Origin: a virus
Direction: 5' to 3' (one strand)
Length of the DNA: 22,817 bases
Virus record (IMG/VR): IMGVR_UViG_3300032092_000279
Span: 1-22,817 of that record
The notes beneath the pieces were generated by a model. That model saw only the letters and a list, made by a program, of their open reading frames with translations, did no database searches and was not told the DNA's origin. Both the position numbers and the translations under genes were made by a program. Within the stretch, counting starts at the first letter, position 1. Each line of letters begins with the position of its first letter. Below are positions 12,757 to 21,289 of the stretch, in pieces.

Positions 12757-12993
12757 ATGGAAAAGAAACAGATCGTTGCAACAATTTACAACAAACCTGT
12801 CATGACAAAAGCTGAGGCACGTGCTGAAAGCGAGAAAGCGATGAAAGCATTCTTGAAGAAGGGTGGTGTTATTCAGGTGAATGAGAAAACACGTAAAGCA
12901 CCTAAGACTAAAATGTCTGGTAAATCTTCACGTGGCTTTATGGGTGGCACTGGTGGATTCGCTACTGGTTATCCACGCAAGACTTTCGTTTAA
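12757..12993 (+). CDS. Small basic phage protein (78 aa)
   Basis: The start at 12757 (MEKKQIVATIYNK) lies downstream of GAGGAG (about 10 nt). The product is basic: a Lys/Ala/Glu helix (TKAEARAESEKAMKAFLKKGG), then a VIQVNEKTRKAPKTK strand and a Gly/Ser-rich flexible C-terminus (SRGFMGGTGGFATGYPRK). This could be a nucleic-acid-binding or unstructured protein. No family is recognised. Confidence 0.75.
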   Translation: MEKKQIVATIYNKPVMTKAEARAESEKAMKAFLKKGGVIQVNEKTRKAPKTKMSGKSSRGFMGGTGGFATGYPRKTFV

Positions 12994-13010
12994 TTGACAG
13001 GAACTATATT

Positions 13011-13346
13011 ATGAAACTACATATCATTACGCAGTACATGGAAAACTATGGTGCTCATGATTGGGATGGCGAAGGTGAGTGTCCTCAGTATTGGAAGATG
13101 AAGGGTGGAGAAGATTACTTCATGTCTCTTGATGGTTACAATGCTGAACACGAGTTCGCTGAGAAGAATCTTGAGATGATTGTTGACTCCGTGCGTGACA
13201 AGATTGAGTGGAATGATATCGGCAGTCGTCAGTACATTATCGGTTATGGTATCGTTGCTGATGACTTCATGACTGAGTTTGAAATTAGTCAGCTGGAGTA
13301 CGATGGCAAGATTACTTGTCCTGCAAAAATATTGGAGATTGCATGA
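13011..13346 (+). CDS. Conserved phage protein (111 aa), unknown function
   Basis: AGGAA is seven bases before the ATG. It starts MKLHIITQYMENYGAHDWDG and contains ECPQYWKMKGGEDYF, a helical middle and EWNDIGSRQYIIGYGIV. The style is that of a compact alpha/beta protein conserved in large phages and some bacteria. The stop overlaps the next ATG (ATGA). Confidence 0.75.
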   Translation: MKLHIITQYMENYGAHDWDGEGECPQYWKMKGGEDYFMSLDGYNAEHEFAEKNLEMIVDSVRDKIEWNDIGSRQYIIGYGIVADDFMTEFEISQLEYDGKITCPAKILEIA

Positions 13347-13546
13347 TTCTCGCCAGAGAAACCACTAAGTGGGATTCTGAACTTCAACCTAACCATACAT
13401 ATCTAATGTCAGATGGTATGACTAAGATTTATGGTTACTTTAAATTCCATAACCCAAAACAATTTACAAAGTTTAAGAATTTTATTCGATTCGATAAACG
13501 ATACAGAACATTTAAGATTATTCAAAAAGGATTGAAAGACGTATGA
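13343..13546 (+). CDS. Small basic phage protein (67 aa), unknown function
   Basis: The start at 13343 (MILARETTKWDSEL) overlaps the preceding TGA and has GGAG five bases upstream; an upstream in-frame TTG is rejected. Aromatic- and Lys-rich (IYGYFKFHNPKQFTKFKNFIRFDKR). The stop overlaps the ligase ATG (ATGA), so it is probably co-translated with the ligase. Confidence 0.7.
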   Translation: MILARETTKWDSELQPNHTYLMSDGMTKIYGYFKFHNPKQFTKFKNFIRFDKRYRTFKIIQKGLKDV

Positions 13547-14859
13547 ATATTAATGCCTTCTTAAACACTCTTGCTGCAAACCCATCTCGCAATTTTAAGA
13601 TTGAAGAGTTGGAGAAGCATGTTGATAATGAAATACTACGTGAGGTTGTTCGTTTGGCACTGTGTCCATTCACTCAGTTCTATCAGCGTAAGATTCCAGC
13701 ATACACTCGAGATCCAAAATTCAATACTATGACTCTTGGGTTTGCCATGGGACAATTGTATAGTCTTTCAAGTAGAGAAGTGACAGGGAATGCTGCAATT
13801 GAATTCTTACGTAATCTTCTTTCATCTCTAGATCCAGATGATGCCAAAGTAATTGAACGTATCATTGACAAAAGTCTTGATTGTGGTGTTCAAGTATCGA
13901 CTGCCAATGCAGTTTGGTCTGGTTTGATTCGAGAATATCCTGTGATGCTTTGCTCACAGTTCGAACAGAAACTGGTGGACAAGATTAAATTCCCAGCCTA
14001 TGCTCAGATGAAGATGGATGGTATGAGATTCAATGCCATTGTTCGTGATGGCAAGGTTGATTATCGTAGTCGCAATGGAAAAGAGATTCAGTTGTTGGGT
14101 AATCTTGACGAACAATTCATTGCAATGGCAGGAGAAGTAGACTGCGTATTCGATGGTGAGTTACTTGTCATGGATGAGATGACGATGCAGTTCGCAGATC
14201 GACAGACAGGCAATGGCATTCTGAACAAAGCGAACAAGGGTACAATTTCTGCAGAACAAGCTGCAATGGTTCATGCTTCTGTGTGGGATGTTATTCCATA
14301 TGCTTACTTTACTGATGGTCATTGTCCAGTTCCATACTCAAAACGATTCTCTAGTTTAGAACAGTTGGTTCAGAAACAAAGTATTAAGGATAAAAAAGTC
14401 TGGTTGGTGTCAAGTCAGATTGTTCAAACAATCGAAGAAGCACAAGAAATGTTTCAAGAGTATTTGTCTTTGGGTTATGAAGGTATCATTCTCAAAGATG
14501 GTTCAGGTGTTTGGGAAGACAAACGTGCAAAGCACCAGATTAAATTCAAAGGCGAGTTGGAATGCGATCTTAAGATTGTTGCAGTTGAAGAAGGTTCTGG
14601 TAAGTATGCAGGAATGCTCGGTGCAATGATTTGCGAATCATCAGATGGAGTTGTAAAGGTATCTGTTGGATCTGGCTTAAATGACGAACATCGAATCAAC
14701 TTGTGGCACATCAAGCAAGAAATACTTGACAAAATCGTTGCTGTGAAGTATAATACTAGAATCAAAAACAAACAAGGTGAAGAGAGTCTGTTTCTTCCAA
14801 TATTTGTAGAACTTCGTGATGACAAAGATGTTGCAGACTCTTCAAAGGATATAAAATGA
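13543..14859 (+). CDS. gp30-like: ATP-dependent DNA ligase, T4 gp30-like
   Basis: The product is 438 aa (T4 gp30 is 487 aa). Motif I KMDGMR carries the adenylated Lys at K157, motif III FDGELLVMDE has D204 and E206, motif IV YEGIILK has E313, and motif V IKFKGE has K334/K336. An N-terminal domain of about 150 residues and a C-terminal OB-fold segment (SVGSGLNDEHR) complete the ligase layout. Family role: sealing of Okazaki fragments and recombination nicks with ATP. It is coupled by ATGA overlaps on both sides. In T4 the ligase gene is far from gene 43; here it sits inside the replication cluster. Confidence 0.94.
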   Translation: MNINAFLNTLAANPSRNFKIEELEKHVDNEILREVVRLALCPFTQFYQRKIPAYTRDPKFNTMTLGFAMGQLYSLSSREVTGNAAIEFLRNLLSSLDPDDAKVIERIIDKSLDCGVQVSTANAVWSGLIREYPVMLCSQFEQKLVDKIKFPAYAQMKMDGMRFNAIVRDGKVDYRSRNGKEIQLLGNLDEQFIAMAGEVDCVFDGELLVMDEMTMQFADRQTGNGILNKANKGTISAEQAAMVHASVWDVIPYAYFTDGHCPVPYSKRFSSLEQLVQKQSIKDKKVWLVSSQIVQTIEEAQEMFQEYLSLGYEGIILKDGSGVWEDKRAKHQIKFKGELECDLKIVAVEEGSGKYAGMLGAMICESSDGVVKVSVGSGLNDEHRINLWHIKQEILDKIVAVKYNTRIKNKQGEESLFLPIFVELRDDKDVADSSKDIK

Positions 14860-15071
14860 TTCTTGATTTAAATCAAAAACAAAAAAGATTATTTAATGCA
14901 AACAGCAAAGAAGATTTGCTAGCGTATAAAACATTTTTACAAAAGGGTTGGGGTAAAAATTGTTGTCCGTTTATCTTAGAATTTCCACATGAAGCAGTCC
15001 CTCATATGATTCAAGATAAAATTATACATAATGTTATATTAGGAGTTAAAAATGACAAAGGTAGCTATTAA
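14856..15071 (+). CDS. Small phage protein (71 aa), unknown function
   Basis: The ATG overlaps the ligase stop (ATGA). The product begins MILDLNQKQKRLFNANSKED and includes KGWGKNCCPFILEFPHEAV, where an aromatic/Cys pair could bind metal. It overlaps the next gene by 20 nt. No family is recognised. Confidence 0.65.
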   Translation: MILDLNQKQKRLFNANSKEDLLAYKTFLQKGWGKNCCPFILEFPHEAVPHMIQDKIIHNVILGVKNDKGSY

Positions 15072-15417
15072 TCGGTGCTTTGGTGGGTTCGGTCTCTCAA
15101 ATGAAGCGTTTGAACTCTTACTCACTCGTAAGGGTATCGCTTTTGAAACAGCAGAAGCAAAAATTAAACTTGGTGGTGAACTTGAATATTACCATGCTGG
15201 ACATGCAGGTAGTGATGACCATTATCTTTCTTATCATCAGTTTTGCAATGATCGATCTGATCCAGATTTGATCGCAGTAATTGAACAATTAGGTGAGTCG
15301 GCTAATGGCTGGGCATCAGAATTATCCATTGTAGAAATTCCAGATGATGTTGAATGGCACATCGATGAATATGATGGACTTGAACATGTGGCAGAAAATC
15401 ATAGGACTTGGTCATGA
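15052..15417 (+). CDS. Conserved phage protein (121 aa), KVAINRCFGGFGLS type
   Basis: A strong SD AGGAG lies six bases before the ATG, which falls inside the preceding ORF. The N-terminal MTKVAINRCFGGFGLSNEAFELLLTRKG matches a widespread uncharacterised phage family. The middle has several Asp/His residues and the C-terminus VEIPDDVEWHIDEYDGLEHV. Function unknown. The stop overlaps the next start. Confidence 0.8.
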   Translation: MTKVAINRCFGGFGLSNEAFELLLTRKGIAFETAEAKIKLGGELEYYHAGHAGSDDHYLSYHQFCNDRSDPDLIAVIEQLGESANGWASELSIVEIPDDVEWHIDEYDGLEHVAENHRTWS

Positions 15418-15938
15418 AACAAGAATTAGATGAAGCACTCTGTGCAAAGTATCCACTGATCTTCAAGGATCGTAATTCGGATATGCGCACCACAGCCATG
15501 TGTTGGGGTATTTGTACTGGCGATGGCTGGTATAATATTCTTGATACTCTTTGTGGTTTGTTGACTAGTAAATATCGTCAAGCCAAAGTAAGATACGACT
15601 ATCGTGCTGAAGTTGGTGTTGGTGGTATTCTTTACGGAACAAAAACAGTTACTCAAGAAGATCTTGATGACGCAAAACAAAAGATGGAAGAAGAAGCAGC
15701 AAAAGTTCCTGTTGCGGTTCAGGTTAAAGAAAAGTTTGGTGGACTTCGATTCTATGTTGGACCAGCAACTGATGAACATTATAACTACATTACCTTTGCT
15801 GAGAGTATGAGTTATAAAACTTGTGAAGTTTGCGGTAGTCCTGGAGAAAGATACACCGATGGATGGCATACAACACTTTGTGATGTCCATGCAAAAGAAC
15901 AAGGTCGTGAAAAATCTCAGGAGGAAGATGATGAGTAA
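15414..15938 (+). CDS. Conserved phage protein with C-terminal zinc-finger-like motif (174 aa)
   Basis: The start at 15414 (MKQELDEAL) overlaps the preceding TGA and has AGGA seven bases upstream. The GDGWYNILDTLCGLL and VKEKFGGLRFYV segments are hallmarks of a common uncharacterised family in tailed phages. The C-terminus has TCEVCGSPG followed by TTLCDVHAKEQG, giving C-x2-C and C-x2-H, a likely zinc-binding knuckle. Function unknown. The C-terminal end is very acidic and overlaps the next gene by 8 nt. Confidence 0.82.
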   Translation: MKQELDEALCAKYPLIFKDRNSDMRTTAMCWGICTGDGWYNILDTLCGLLTSKYRQAKVRYDYRAEVGVGGILYGTKTVTQEDLDDAKQKMEEEAAKVPVAVQVKEKFGGLRFYVGPATDEHYNYITFAESMSYKTCEVCGSPGERYTDGWHTTLCDVHAKEQGREKSQEEDDE

Positions 15939-16239
15939 ATTTGTATTAGTTGAAACACTATCTCAATACCGTATGCGTTATGTGATTGAGGTTCCTGACA
16001 ATCATAATGATGGTGAGTGTCCATGCACTGCTATTCAATGGGCAGAAGATACCGTAACCATGGAAGAAATGAAAGAGTTTTCTCAGAAGTGGATCGGTGA
16101 GACTATTCTTGGCACACGTGAGATTTCTAAGAAAGACATTATCCCATTATGTGATGAAGATAATGATTATCTAAAGAGTTGGACCAAAGAGCAGAAAATG
16201 AATTTGGTTACACCAATTGGTTATAAATCAGAGGATTAA
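15931..16239 (+). CDS. Conserved phage protein (102 aa), MSKFVLVETLSQYRMRY type
   Basis: A full AGGAGG SD six bases before the ATG at 15931 fixes this start; the frame upstream of it is a shadow of the previous gene. MSKFVLVETLSQYRMRYVIE and the acidic IIPLCDEDNDYLKSWT segment recall a small phage family often found next to replication genes. Function unknown. It is followed by the exonuclease gene after two bases. Confidence 0.8.
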   Translation: MSKFVLVETLSQYRMRYVIEVPDNHNDGECPCTAIQWAEDTVTMEEMKEFSQKWIGETILGTREISKKDIIPLCDEDNDYLKSWTKEQKMNLVTPIGYKSED

Positions 16240-16241
16240 TA

Positions 16242-16808
16242 ATGTTTTTATTTGACGTAGAAACTTTGGGTGTTGAATCAACTGCAGTAGTTTTATCTGC
16301 AGCTATGGTTCACTTTGACCCAGAGAAACGACCAACATATCAAGACATGTTAGATAATGCATGTTTTGTTAAGTTCGATGTCAAAGAACAATTGTCAGTT
16401 GGTCGTTCATCTTCTAAGTCTACTTTGGAATGGTGGAAGTCACAACACGAATATGTTCGCAAAGTTTCTCTGGATCCTTCACGTGATGACATGACTGTAG
16501 AAAATGGAATGCAAAAGTTCTATGACTACATGAAACAATTCCCAAATGCAAAGCAACAAACAATGTGGGCACGTGGTTCGTTAGACCAGATGGCAATTGA
16601 TTCCTTGGCAGTTAAATTTGGCTTGGAAGAAATTACAGGGTATAATATGTGGAGAGATGTCAGAACTGCAGTCGATATTCTCTACGGAACTACTAACGGA
16701 TATGTTGAGGTTGTGCACCCACTCTTTGAACGGCACAACGTAATTAAACATCATCCTGTCCACGACTGTGCACTTGACGCAATGCAATTAATGTATGGAA
16801 AGACTTAA
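16242..16808 (+). CDS. dexA: 3'-5' exonuclease, T4 DexA-like (DEDDh)
   Basis: The product is 188 aa (T4 DexA is 227 aa). ExoI FDVETLG has D5 and E7. KSTLEWWKSQ and WARGSLDQMAID match DexA segments; the latter supplies the ExoII Asp. RDVRT precedes HHPVHDCALD, with H174 and D179 as the ExoIII residues. Family role: 3'-to-5' single-strand DNA (or RNA) exonuclease of the DnaQ superfamily. Its stop overlaps the gp43 start as TAATG, so the exonuclease and the polymerase are likely translationally coupled. Confidence 0.88.
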   Translation: MFLFDVETLGVESTAVVLSAAMVHFDPEKRPTYQDMLDNACFVKFDVKEQLSVGRSSSKSTLEWWKSQHEYVRKVSLDPSRDDMTVENGMQKFYDYMKQFPNAKQQTMWARGSLDQMAIDSLAVKFGLEEITGYNMWRDVRTAVDILYGTTNGYVEVVHPLFERHNVIKHHPVHDCALDAMQLMYGKT

Positions 16809-19294
16809 TGGAATTTTACACATCAGCCCATGTATGGGGTGACAAGATCCTCGTTAGAGGTTACGATAAAGGTAGGCAGTATCAGCGTAAGGTAGATTTC
16901 TATCCTACGCTGTATGTCGCTTCTAACAAGACTTCCAACTTCAAAACTCTTGAAGGTACTTACGTAGATGAAATCAAACCTGGAAGTATCAAAGAAACAA
17001 AAGACTTTGTTAAACGATACGAAGATGTTGAAGGGTTTCCTGTTTATGGTAACACCAATTACGCATATCAATATATCAGTGACACCTACGAAGGCGATGT
17101 TAACTGGGATATGGAACAAGTCAAAGTATTCACTATTGACATTGAGACTGAAACTGAGAATGGATTCCCTGATATCAAAACTGCCAATGAGCAGATTCTT
17201 CTAATCACAATCAAAGATCTCCAGACAAAGAGCATCATCACCTTTGGATCAAAAGAGTTTCATACAGATCGTAAAGATGTTAAGTATGTTCGTTGCAATG
17301 ACGAACTTCATTTGCTTAAAGAGTTTATGATTTTCTGGCAACAGAATTATCCAGACTGTATCACTGGTTGGAATACTGACTTCTTTGATATGCCTTATCT
17401 CATTCGTAGGATCTCTCGTGAGTTGGGTGATACATTTGCCAACAAGATGAGTCCATGGGGTAATGTTCTTGAACGTAAGACATTCATTAAAGGTAATGAA
17501 GAGATTCACTACGACATTATGGGTATCAATCAGCTTGACTACCTAGAACTCTACAAGAAATACACATACACAAAACAAGAATCATATCGTCTGGATTACA
17601 TCGCACAAGAAGAACTTGGCGACAGAAAGAAAGAAAATCCTGGAGTTGACTTCAAAGACTTTTACACAAATTATTGGCAACAGTTTGTTGAGTATAACAT
17701 TCATGACGTAGAGTTGGTTGACCAATTAGAAGATAAGATGCGTCTGCTTGAACTGCATCTGACCATGGCATACAATGCCAAGATTAATCCTGAAGATGTT
17801 TACTCACAGGTTCGTATGTGGGATACTATCATTTACAATCACCTGCGTAAGAGGGGTATTGTTATTCCAGCAAAGTCTTTCTCTGGTAAAGATGCTCAGT
17901 TCGAAGGTGCTTATGTCAAAGATCCAATCATTGGACTTCACAAATGGATGGCATCCTTTGACTTGAACTCTCTGTATCCTCACTTGATTATGCAGTATAA
18001 CATCAGTCCTGAAACTCTTACAAGCGAGAAGATTTCTGTCACTGTTGATAAGCTACTCAATCAAGAGATTGATACATCATATGCAAAGCGTAGAGATTTG
18101 GCATTGACTGCTAACGGATGGACTTATCGCAAAGACGTTAAGGGTTTCATGCCTGAATTGATGGAAACGATGTATGCGAATCGCTCCAAGTTTAAGAAGC
18201 AGATGCTCAAGATTGAACAGGAGTATCAAAACGACAAGAGCAAGAAGCACCTGTTGAAAGATATCTCTCGTCTCAACAACCTGCAAATGGCGATGAAGAT
18301 TGCTTTGAACTCTGCTTATGGTGCGATGGGCAATCAATACTTCCGTTACTTTGATATTCGTATGGCTGAAGGTATTACCACTTCTGGTCAGTTGTCCATT
18401 CGTTGGATGGCAAACAAGTTGAATGCATTTCTCAACAAAACTCTTAAGACAGAGGGGCAAGACTTTGTTGTTGCGATTGATACTGACTCAATCTATCTTA
18501 CATTGGAACATCTGGTTGAGAAAGTATGTGCTGGTAAATCCACTGAAGACAAAATCAAATTCATGGACAAGATATGTGAGGAAGTTTTTCAACCATTTAT
18601 TGATTCTGGTTATCAAGAACTATCCGAGTACATGAATGCATATTCTCAGAAGATGGTAATGAAGCGAGAAGTTCTAGCTGACAAAGGTATCTGGACTGCC
18701 AAGAAACGCTATGTTCTAAACGTGCATAACTCTGAGGGTGTTCAATTCGCAAAGCCTAAAGTCAAGGTGATGGGTCTTGAGATGGTCAAGTCATCTACAC
18801 CTGCGGTTATTCGTGATAAGTTAAAAGAATCCATTGACGTCATTCTGCTTGGTGATCAAAAAGTTCTACATAAGTATGTTATGGATTTCAAGAAAGAGTT
18901 CGAGAAACTTCCTGTTGCAGAGATTGCATTCCCTCGTGGTGTTAATGGTATCAAACAGTATGCTGGTTCGCCAGTGTATGCCAAAGGAACACCGATTCAT
19001 GTTCGTGGTGCTTTGTTGTTCAATCATCACTGCAAGAGATTTGGTATTGATAAAAGATATCAACCTATTCGTGATGGTGACAAGATTAAATTTGTTTATG
19101 TCAAGACTCCAAATCCACTTCAAGAAGATGTTATTGCATTCCCTCAAGTTCTTCCAAAAGAGTTTGGATTGGATGCATACATAGATTATGACAAACAGTT
19201 TGAGAAAGTATTCTTGGATGCCCTGCAGATTGTTATTGAACCACTAGGTTGGAAAACTCAAGAAGAAAGTTCATTGGAGGATTTCTTTGGCTAA
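16808..19294 (+). CDS. gp43: DNA polymerase, T4 gp43 family (family B)
   Basis: The product is 828 aa (T4 gp43 is 898 aa). The 3'-5' exonuclease domain has FTIDIETE with D111/E113. Polymerase motif A DLNSLYPHL starts at D385, motif B is KIALNSAYGAMGNQ, and motif C DTDSIYL has D558/D560. A KKRYVL segment precedes the thumb. The C-terminus SSLEDFFG resembles a clamp-binding peptide, consistent with gp45 upstream. Family role: replicative polymerase with proofreading. The coding frame is intact, without intein or intron. It overlaps the next gene by 8 nt. Confidence 0.97.
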   Translation: MEFYTSAHVWGDKILVRGYDKGRQYQRKVDFYPTLYVASNKTSNFKTLEGTYVDEIKPGSIKETKDFVKRYEDVEGFPVYGNTNYAYQYISDTYEGDVNWDMEQVKVFTIDIETETENGFPDIKTANEQILLITIKDLQTKSIITFGSKEFHTDRKDVKYVRCNDELHLLKEFMIFWQQNYPDCITGWNTDFFDMPYLIRRISRELGDTFANKMSPWGNVLERKTFIKGNEEIHYDIMGINQLDYLELYKKYTYTKQESYRLDYIAQEELGDRKKENPGVDFKDFYTNYWQQFVEYNIHDVELVDQLEDKMRLLELHLTMAYNAKINPEDVYSQVRMWDTIIYNHLRKRGIVIPAKSFSGKDAQFEGAYVKDPIIGLHKWMASFDLNSLYPHLIMQYNISPETLTSEKISVTVDKLLNQEIDTSYAKRRDLALTANGWTYRKDVKGFMPELMETMYANRSKFKKQMLKIEQEYQNDKSKKHLLKDISRLNNLQMAMKIALNSAYGAMGNQYFRYFDIRMAEGITTSGQLSIRWMANKLNAFLNKTLKTEGQDFVVAIDTDSIYLTLEHLVEKVCAGKSTEDKIKFMDKICEEVFQPFIDSGYQELSEYMNAYSQKMVMKREVLADKGIWTAKKRYVLNVHNSEGVQFAKPKVKVMGLEMVKSSTPAVIRDKLKESIDVILLGDQKVLHKYVMDFKKEFEKLPVAEIAFPRGVNGIKQYAGSPVYAKGTPIHVRGALLFNHHCKRFGIDKRYQPIRDGDKIKFVYVKTPNPLQEDVIAFPQVLPKEFGLDAYIDYDKQFEKVFLDALQIVIEPLGWKTQEESSLEDFFG

Positions 19295-19838
19295 CATAAG
19301 AGTAATTAAACGAGGTATCAATGTATCAAAGATCCTCAAACAACTGCATCAGAATCCAAGTGATTGGGGTGCTCAAAAAGATATTGAAGGAGTCCATGAT
19401 CTCGTGAACGAGTGTGGATTTCCTGCAGTACAAGCAGGTGTTCTACAATTAAAAATTGGTGCTGTAAAAGACCTAAATCAATATGTAGGTGATAGTGAAA
19501 TATCAGTTGAAACACCTGCTTACAAACGACACACAGAGATTGTAGGATTCTTGAAACGCAATTTCAAGAAATTCGACAGATGTGGCTTTCTTTCTTTACC
19601 TATTGGTGGTGAAGTTGGACAGCATATTGATATTGGAACCTACTATCAAACAAGAGACAGATATCACCTTGCAATACAAGGAACATATGACTATACAGTG
19701 GGAGGAGAAACTGTAAGAGTTGAATCTGGGGATTTGATTTGGTTTAACAATAAGTTGTCACATGGAACAAAGAATACTGGAGATGTAGTGAGAATTACAT
19801 TTGTGTTCGATGTTCCACATAGCAAGAACAATCCATAA
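19287..19838 (+). CDS. Aspartyl/asparaginyl beta-hydroxylase-like 2OG-Fe(II) oxygenase
   Basis: The start is TTG at 19287, inside the end of gp43, with GGAGG six bases upstream and no better in-frame ATG. The product is 183 aa. GQHIDIGTYYQTRDRYHLAI, VGGE, GDLIWFNNKLSHGTKN and VRITFVFDVPHS match the Asp/Asn hydroxylase fold: iron ligands H113 and H159 (with D115 as the possible third), 2OG-contacting R125 and R169. Family role: hydroxylation of a protein side chain, or of another small substrate, with oxygen and 2-oxoglutarate. The target is unknown. It is transcribed with gp43 and followed immediately by the uvsX promoter. Confidence 0.82.
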   Translation: MANIRVIKRGINVSKILKQLHQNPSDWGAQKDIEGVHDLVNECGFPAVQAGVLQLKIGAVKDLNQYVGDSEISVETPAYKRHTEIVGFLKRNFKKFDRCGFLSLPIGGEVGQHIDIGTYYQTRDRYHLAIQGTYDYTVGGETVRVESGDLIWFNNKLSHGTKNTGDVVRITFVFDVPHSKNNP

Positions 19839-19867
19839 TTGTCTTGCAATAACAGATACTGTATAAT
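19839..19867 (+). promoter_or_regulatory. Sigma70-like promoter of uvsX
   Basis: -35 TTGTCT (19839-19844) follows directly on the preceding stop codon; spacer 17 nt; -10 TATAAT (19862-19867). The spacer begins TGCAATAA, so a TTGCAA sequence overlaps the -35, compared with its upstream position in the repeated cassettes. The predicted start near 19874 leaves a short leader with AAGGA before the ATG at 19894. Confidence 0.85.
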
Positions 19868-19893
19868 ACTAATATTACATAAAGGATAACGCT

Positions 19894-20967
19894 ATGGGCA
19901 TTCTAGATAAAATCAAAAAAAATAGTACGATTAAAGACTCTGCTATTCTCTCTGAATCAAAGTTCTTCAAAAAGAAAGACATGATTCCTACTTCAGTTCC
20001 TATCATTAACGTGGCTTTATCTGGTCGCTTGGATGGTGGTTTGACTCCAGGTATTACAATGTGGGCTGGTCCAAGTAAACACTTCAAGACAGCATTCTCT
20101 TTGCTAATGGCTAAGTCATACATGGACAAGTATGAAGATGCAGCTTTGTTGTTCTATGATTCAGAGTTCGGCACTCCACAGTCTTACTTCGATACATTTG
20201 GTATTGATACAAAGCGTGTTGTTCATACTCCATTGACTGATGTAGAACAATTGAAGTTCGACATTATGCAACAGTTGTCCAATGTAGATCGTGGTGATCA
20301 TTTGATTATCGTCATTGACTCTATTGGTAATCTGGCTTCTAAGAAAGAAGTTGAAGATGCCATGGAAGGTAAATCTGTTGCAGATATGTCAAGAGCAAAA
20401 CAGATGAAGTCATTGTTCCGTATGGTAACTCCACACTTGAACTTGAAAGACATTCCACTCGTTGTAGTGAACCATACATATATGGAGATCGGAATGTTTC
20501 CTAAAGCAATCGTTGGTGGTGGTACTGGTGCTATGTACTCAGCTGATAACGTATACATCCTTGGTCGCCAACAAGAAAAAGAAGGCACTGAGATTGTTGG
20601 TTACAATTTTATTATCAACGTAGAGAAGAGTCGTTATGTTAAAGAAAAATCTAAGATACCTGTTAGCGTATCTTTTGATGGTGGTCTTAGTAAGTGGTCT
20701 GGTCTACTTGACCTTGCTCTTGAATCCAAGCATGTGGTCAAGCCAAGCAACGGATGGTATTCCAAATGTGACCCTGAGACTGGTGAAGTAGAAACTAAGA
20801 AATATCGTCTCAAAGAAACTGATGATAAAGATTTCTGGTTACCAATTCTTACAAACAAATCATTCTACGATTTTGTAAAGAGTAAGTATTCAATCGGTCA
20901 AGGTGGTCAAATGATGCAAGAAGATGAACTTGATAAAGCATTAGAGGAATTAGAATTCGATGAGTAA
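19894..20967 (+). CDS. uvsX: RecA-like recombinase, T4 UvsX family
   Basis: The product is 357 aa (T4 UvsX is 391 aa). The N-terminal MGILDKIKKN helix and the IPTSVPIINVALSGRLDGGL segment are typical. The Walker A is the UvsX-type AGPSKHFKTAF (about 58-68), where the usual GKT/S is FKT. LFYDSEFGTP and Walker B LIIVIDSIGNLAS follow. The acidic C-terminus ends EELEFDE. Family role: single-strand DNA filament formation and strand exchange in recombination-dependent replication, with ends supplied by gp46/47. It has its own promoter and overlaps the next ORF by 8 nt. Confidence 0.96.
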   Translation: MGILDKIKKNSTIKDSAILSESKFFKKKDMIPTSVPIINVALSGRLDGGLTPGITMWAGPSKHFKTAFSLLMAKSYMDKYEDAALLFYDSEFGTPQSYFDTFGIDTKRVVHTPLTDVEQLKFDIMQQLSNVDRGDHLIIVIDSIGNLASKKEVEDAMEGKSVADMSRAKQMKSLFRMVTPHLNLKDIPLVVVNHTYMEIGMFPKAIVGGGTGAMYSADNVYILGRQQEKEGTEIVGYNFIINVEKSRYVKEKSKIPVSVSFDGGLSKWSGLLDLALESKHVVKPSNGWYSKCDPETGEVETKKYRLKETDDKDFWLPILTNKSFYDFVKSKYSIGQGGQMMQEDELDKALEELEFDE

Positions 20968-21289
20968 TCCACGATACGTTGTAGTGGAGTCTAAACAAGA
21001 TGGACTCCAAGCAATAAAGTTGACAGAAGGTGCTTTTGATGGTATAATCTATACTTACGGTAAAGTTGAATTCGATGAAGACGAAGAGAATGATAAGGTT
21101 CATATTCGTTTTGAATACGACATCCTTGATTATAATGATAAAGGTTTAACTGATAAAGCACCATTCGAGCAATACATTGGAGACATTCTACAAGAGTTGA
21201 TCCATGAAGGTATTGAACGAAATAATTTGACATACACAGGCGGAGTTGATGAGAATAGAACAAAAGATTCTGAGCAATCTGATTCATGA
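20960..21289 (+). CDS. Acidic phage protein between uvsX and gp41 (109 aa)
   Basis: The ATG lies within the last codons of uvsX, with GAGGA upstream. RYVVVESKQDGLQAIKLTEGAFDGIIYTYGKVEF, an acidic turn (DEDEEND) and VHIRFEYDILDYND form a likely beta-sheet protein. A helical segment (FEQYIGDILQELIHEGI) and a polar tail follow. T4 gene 40 occupies this position, but sequence similarity cannot be judged here. It overlaps the helicase gene by 41 nt. Confidence 0.75.
   Translation: MSNPRYVVVESKQDGLQAIKLTEGAFDGIIYTYGKVEFDEDEENDKVHIRFEYDILDYNDKGLTDKAPFEQYIGDILQELIHEGIERNNLTYTGGVDENRTKDSEQSDS

Noticed and set aside
15426-15902. 158-aa minus-strand ORF
   Set aside because: It is fully contained opposite the 174-aa zinc-knuckle protein, which has its own start signal, conserved segments and coupled neighbours.
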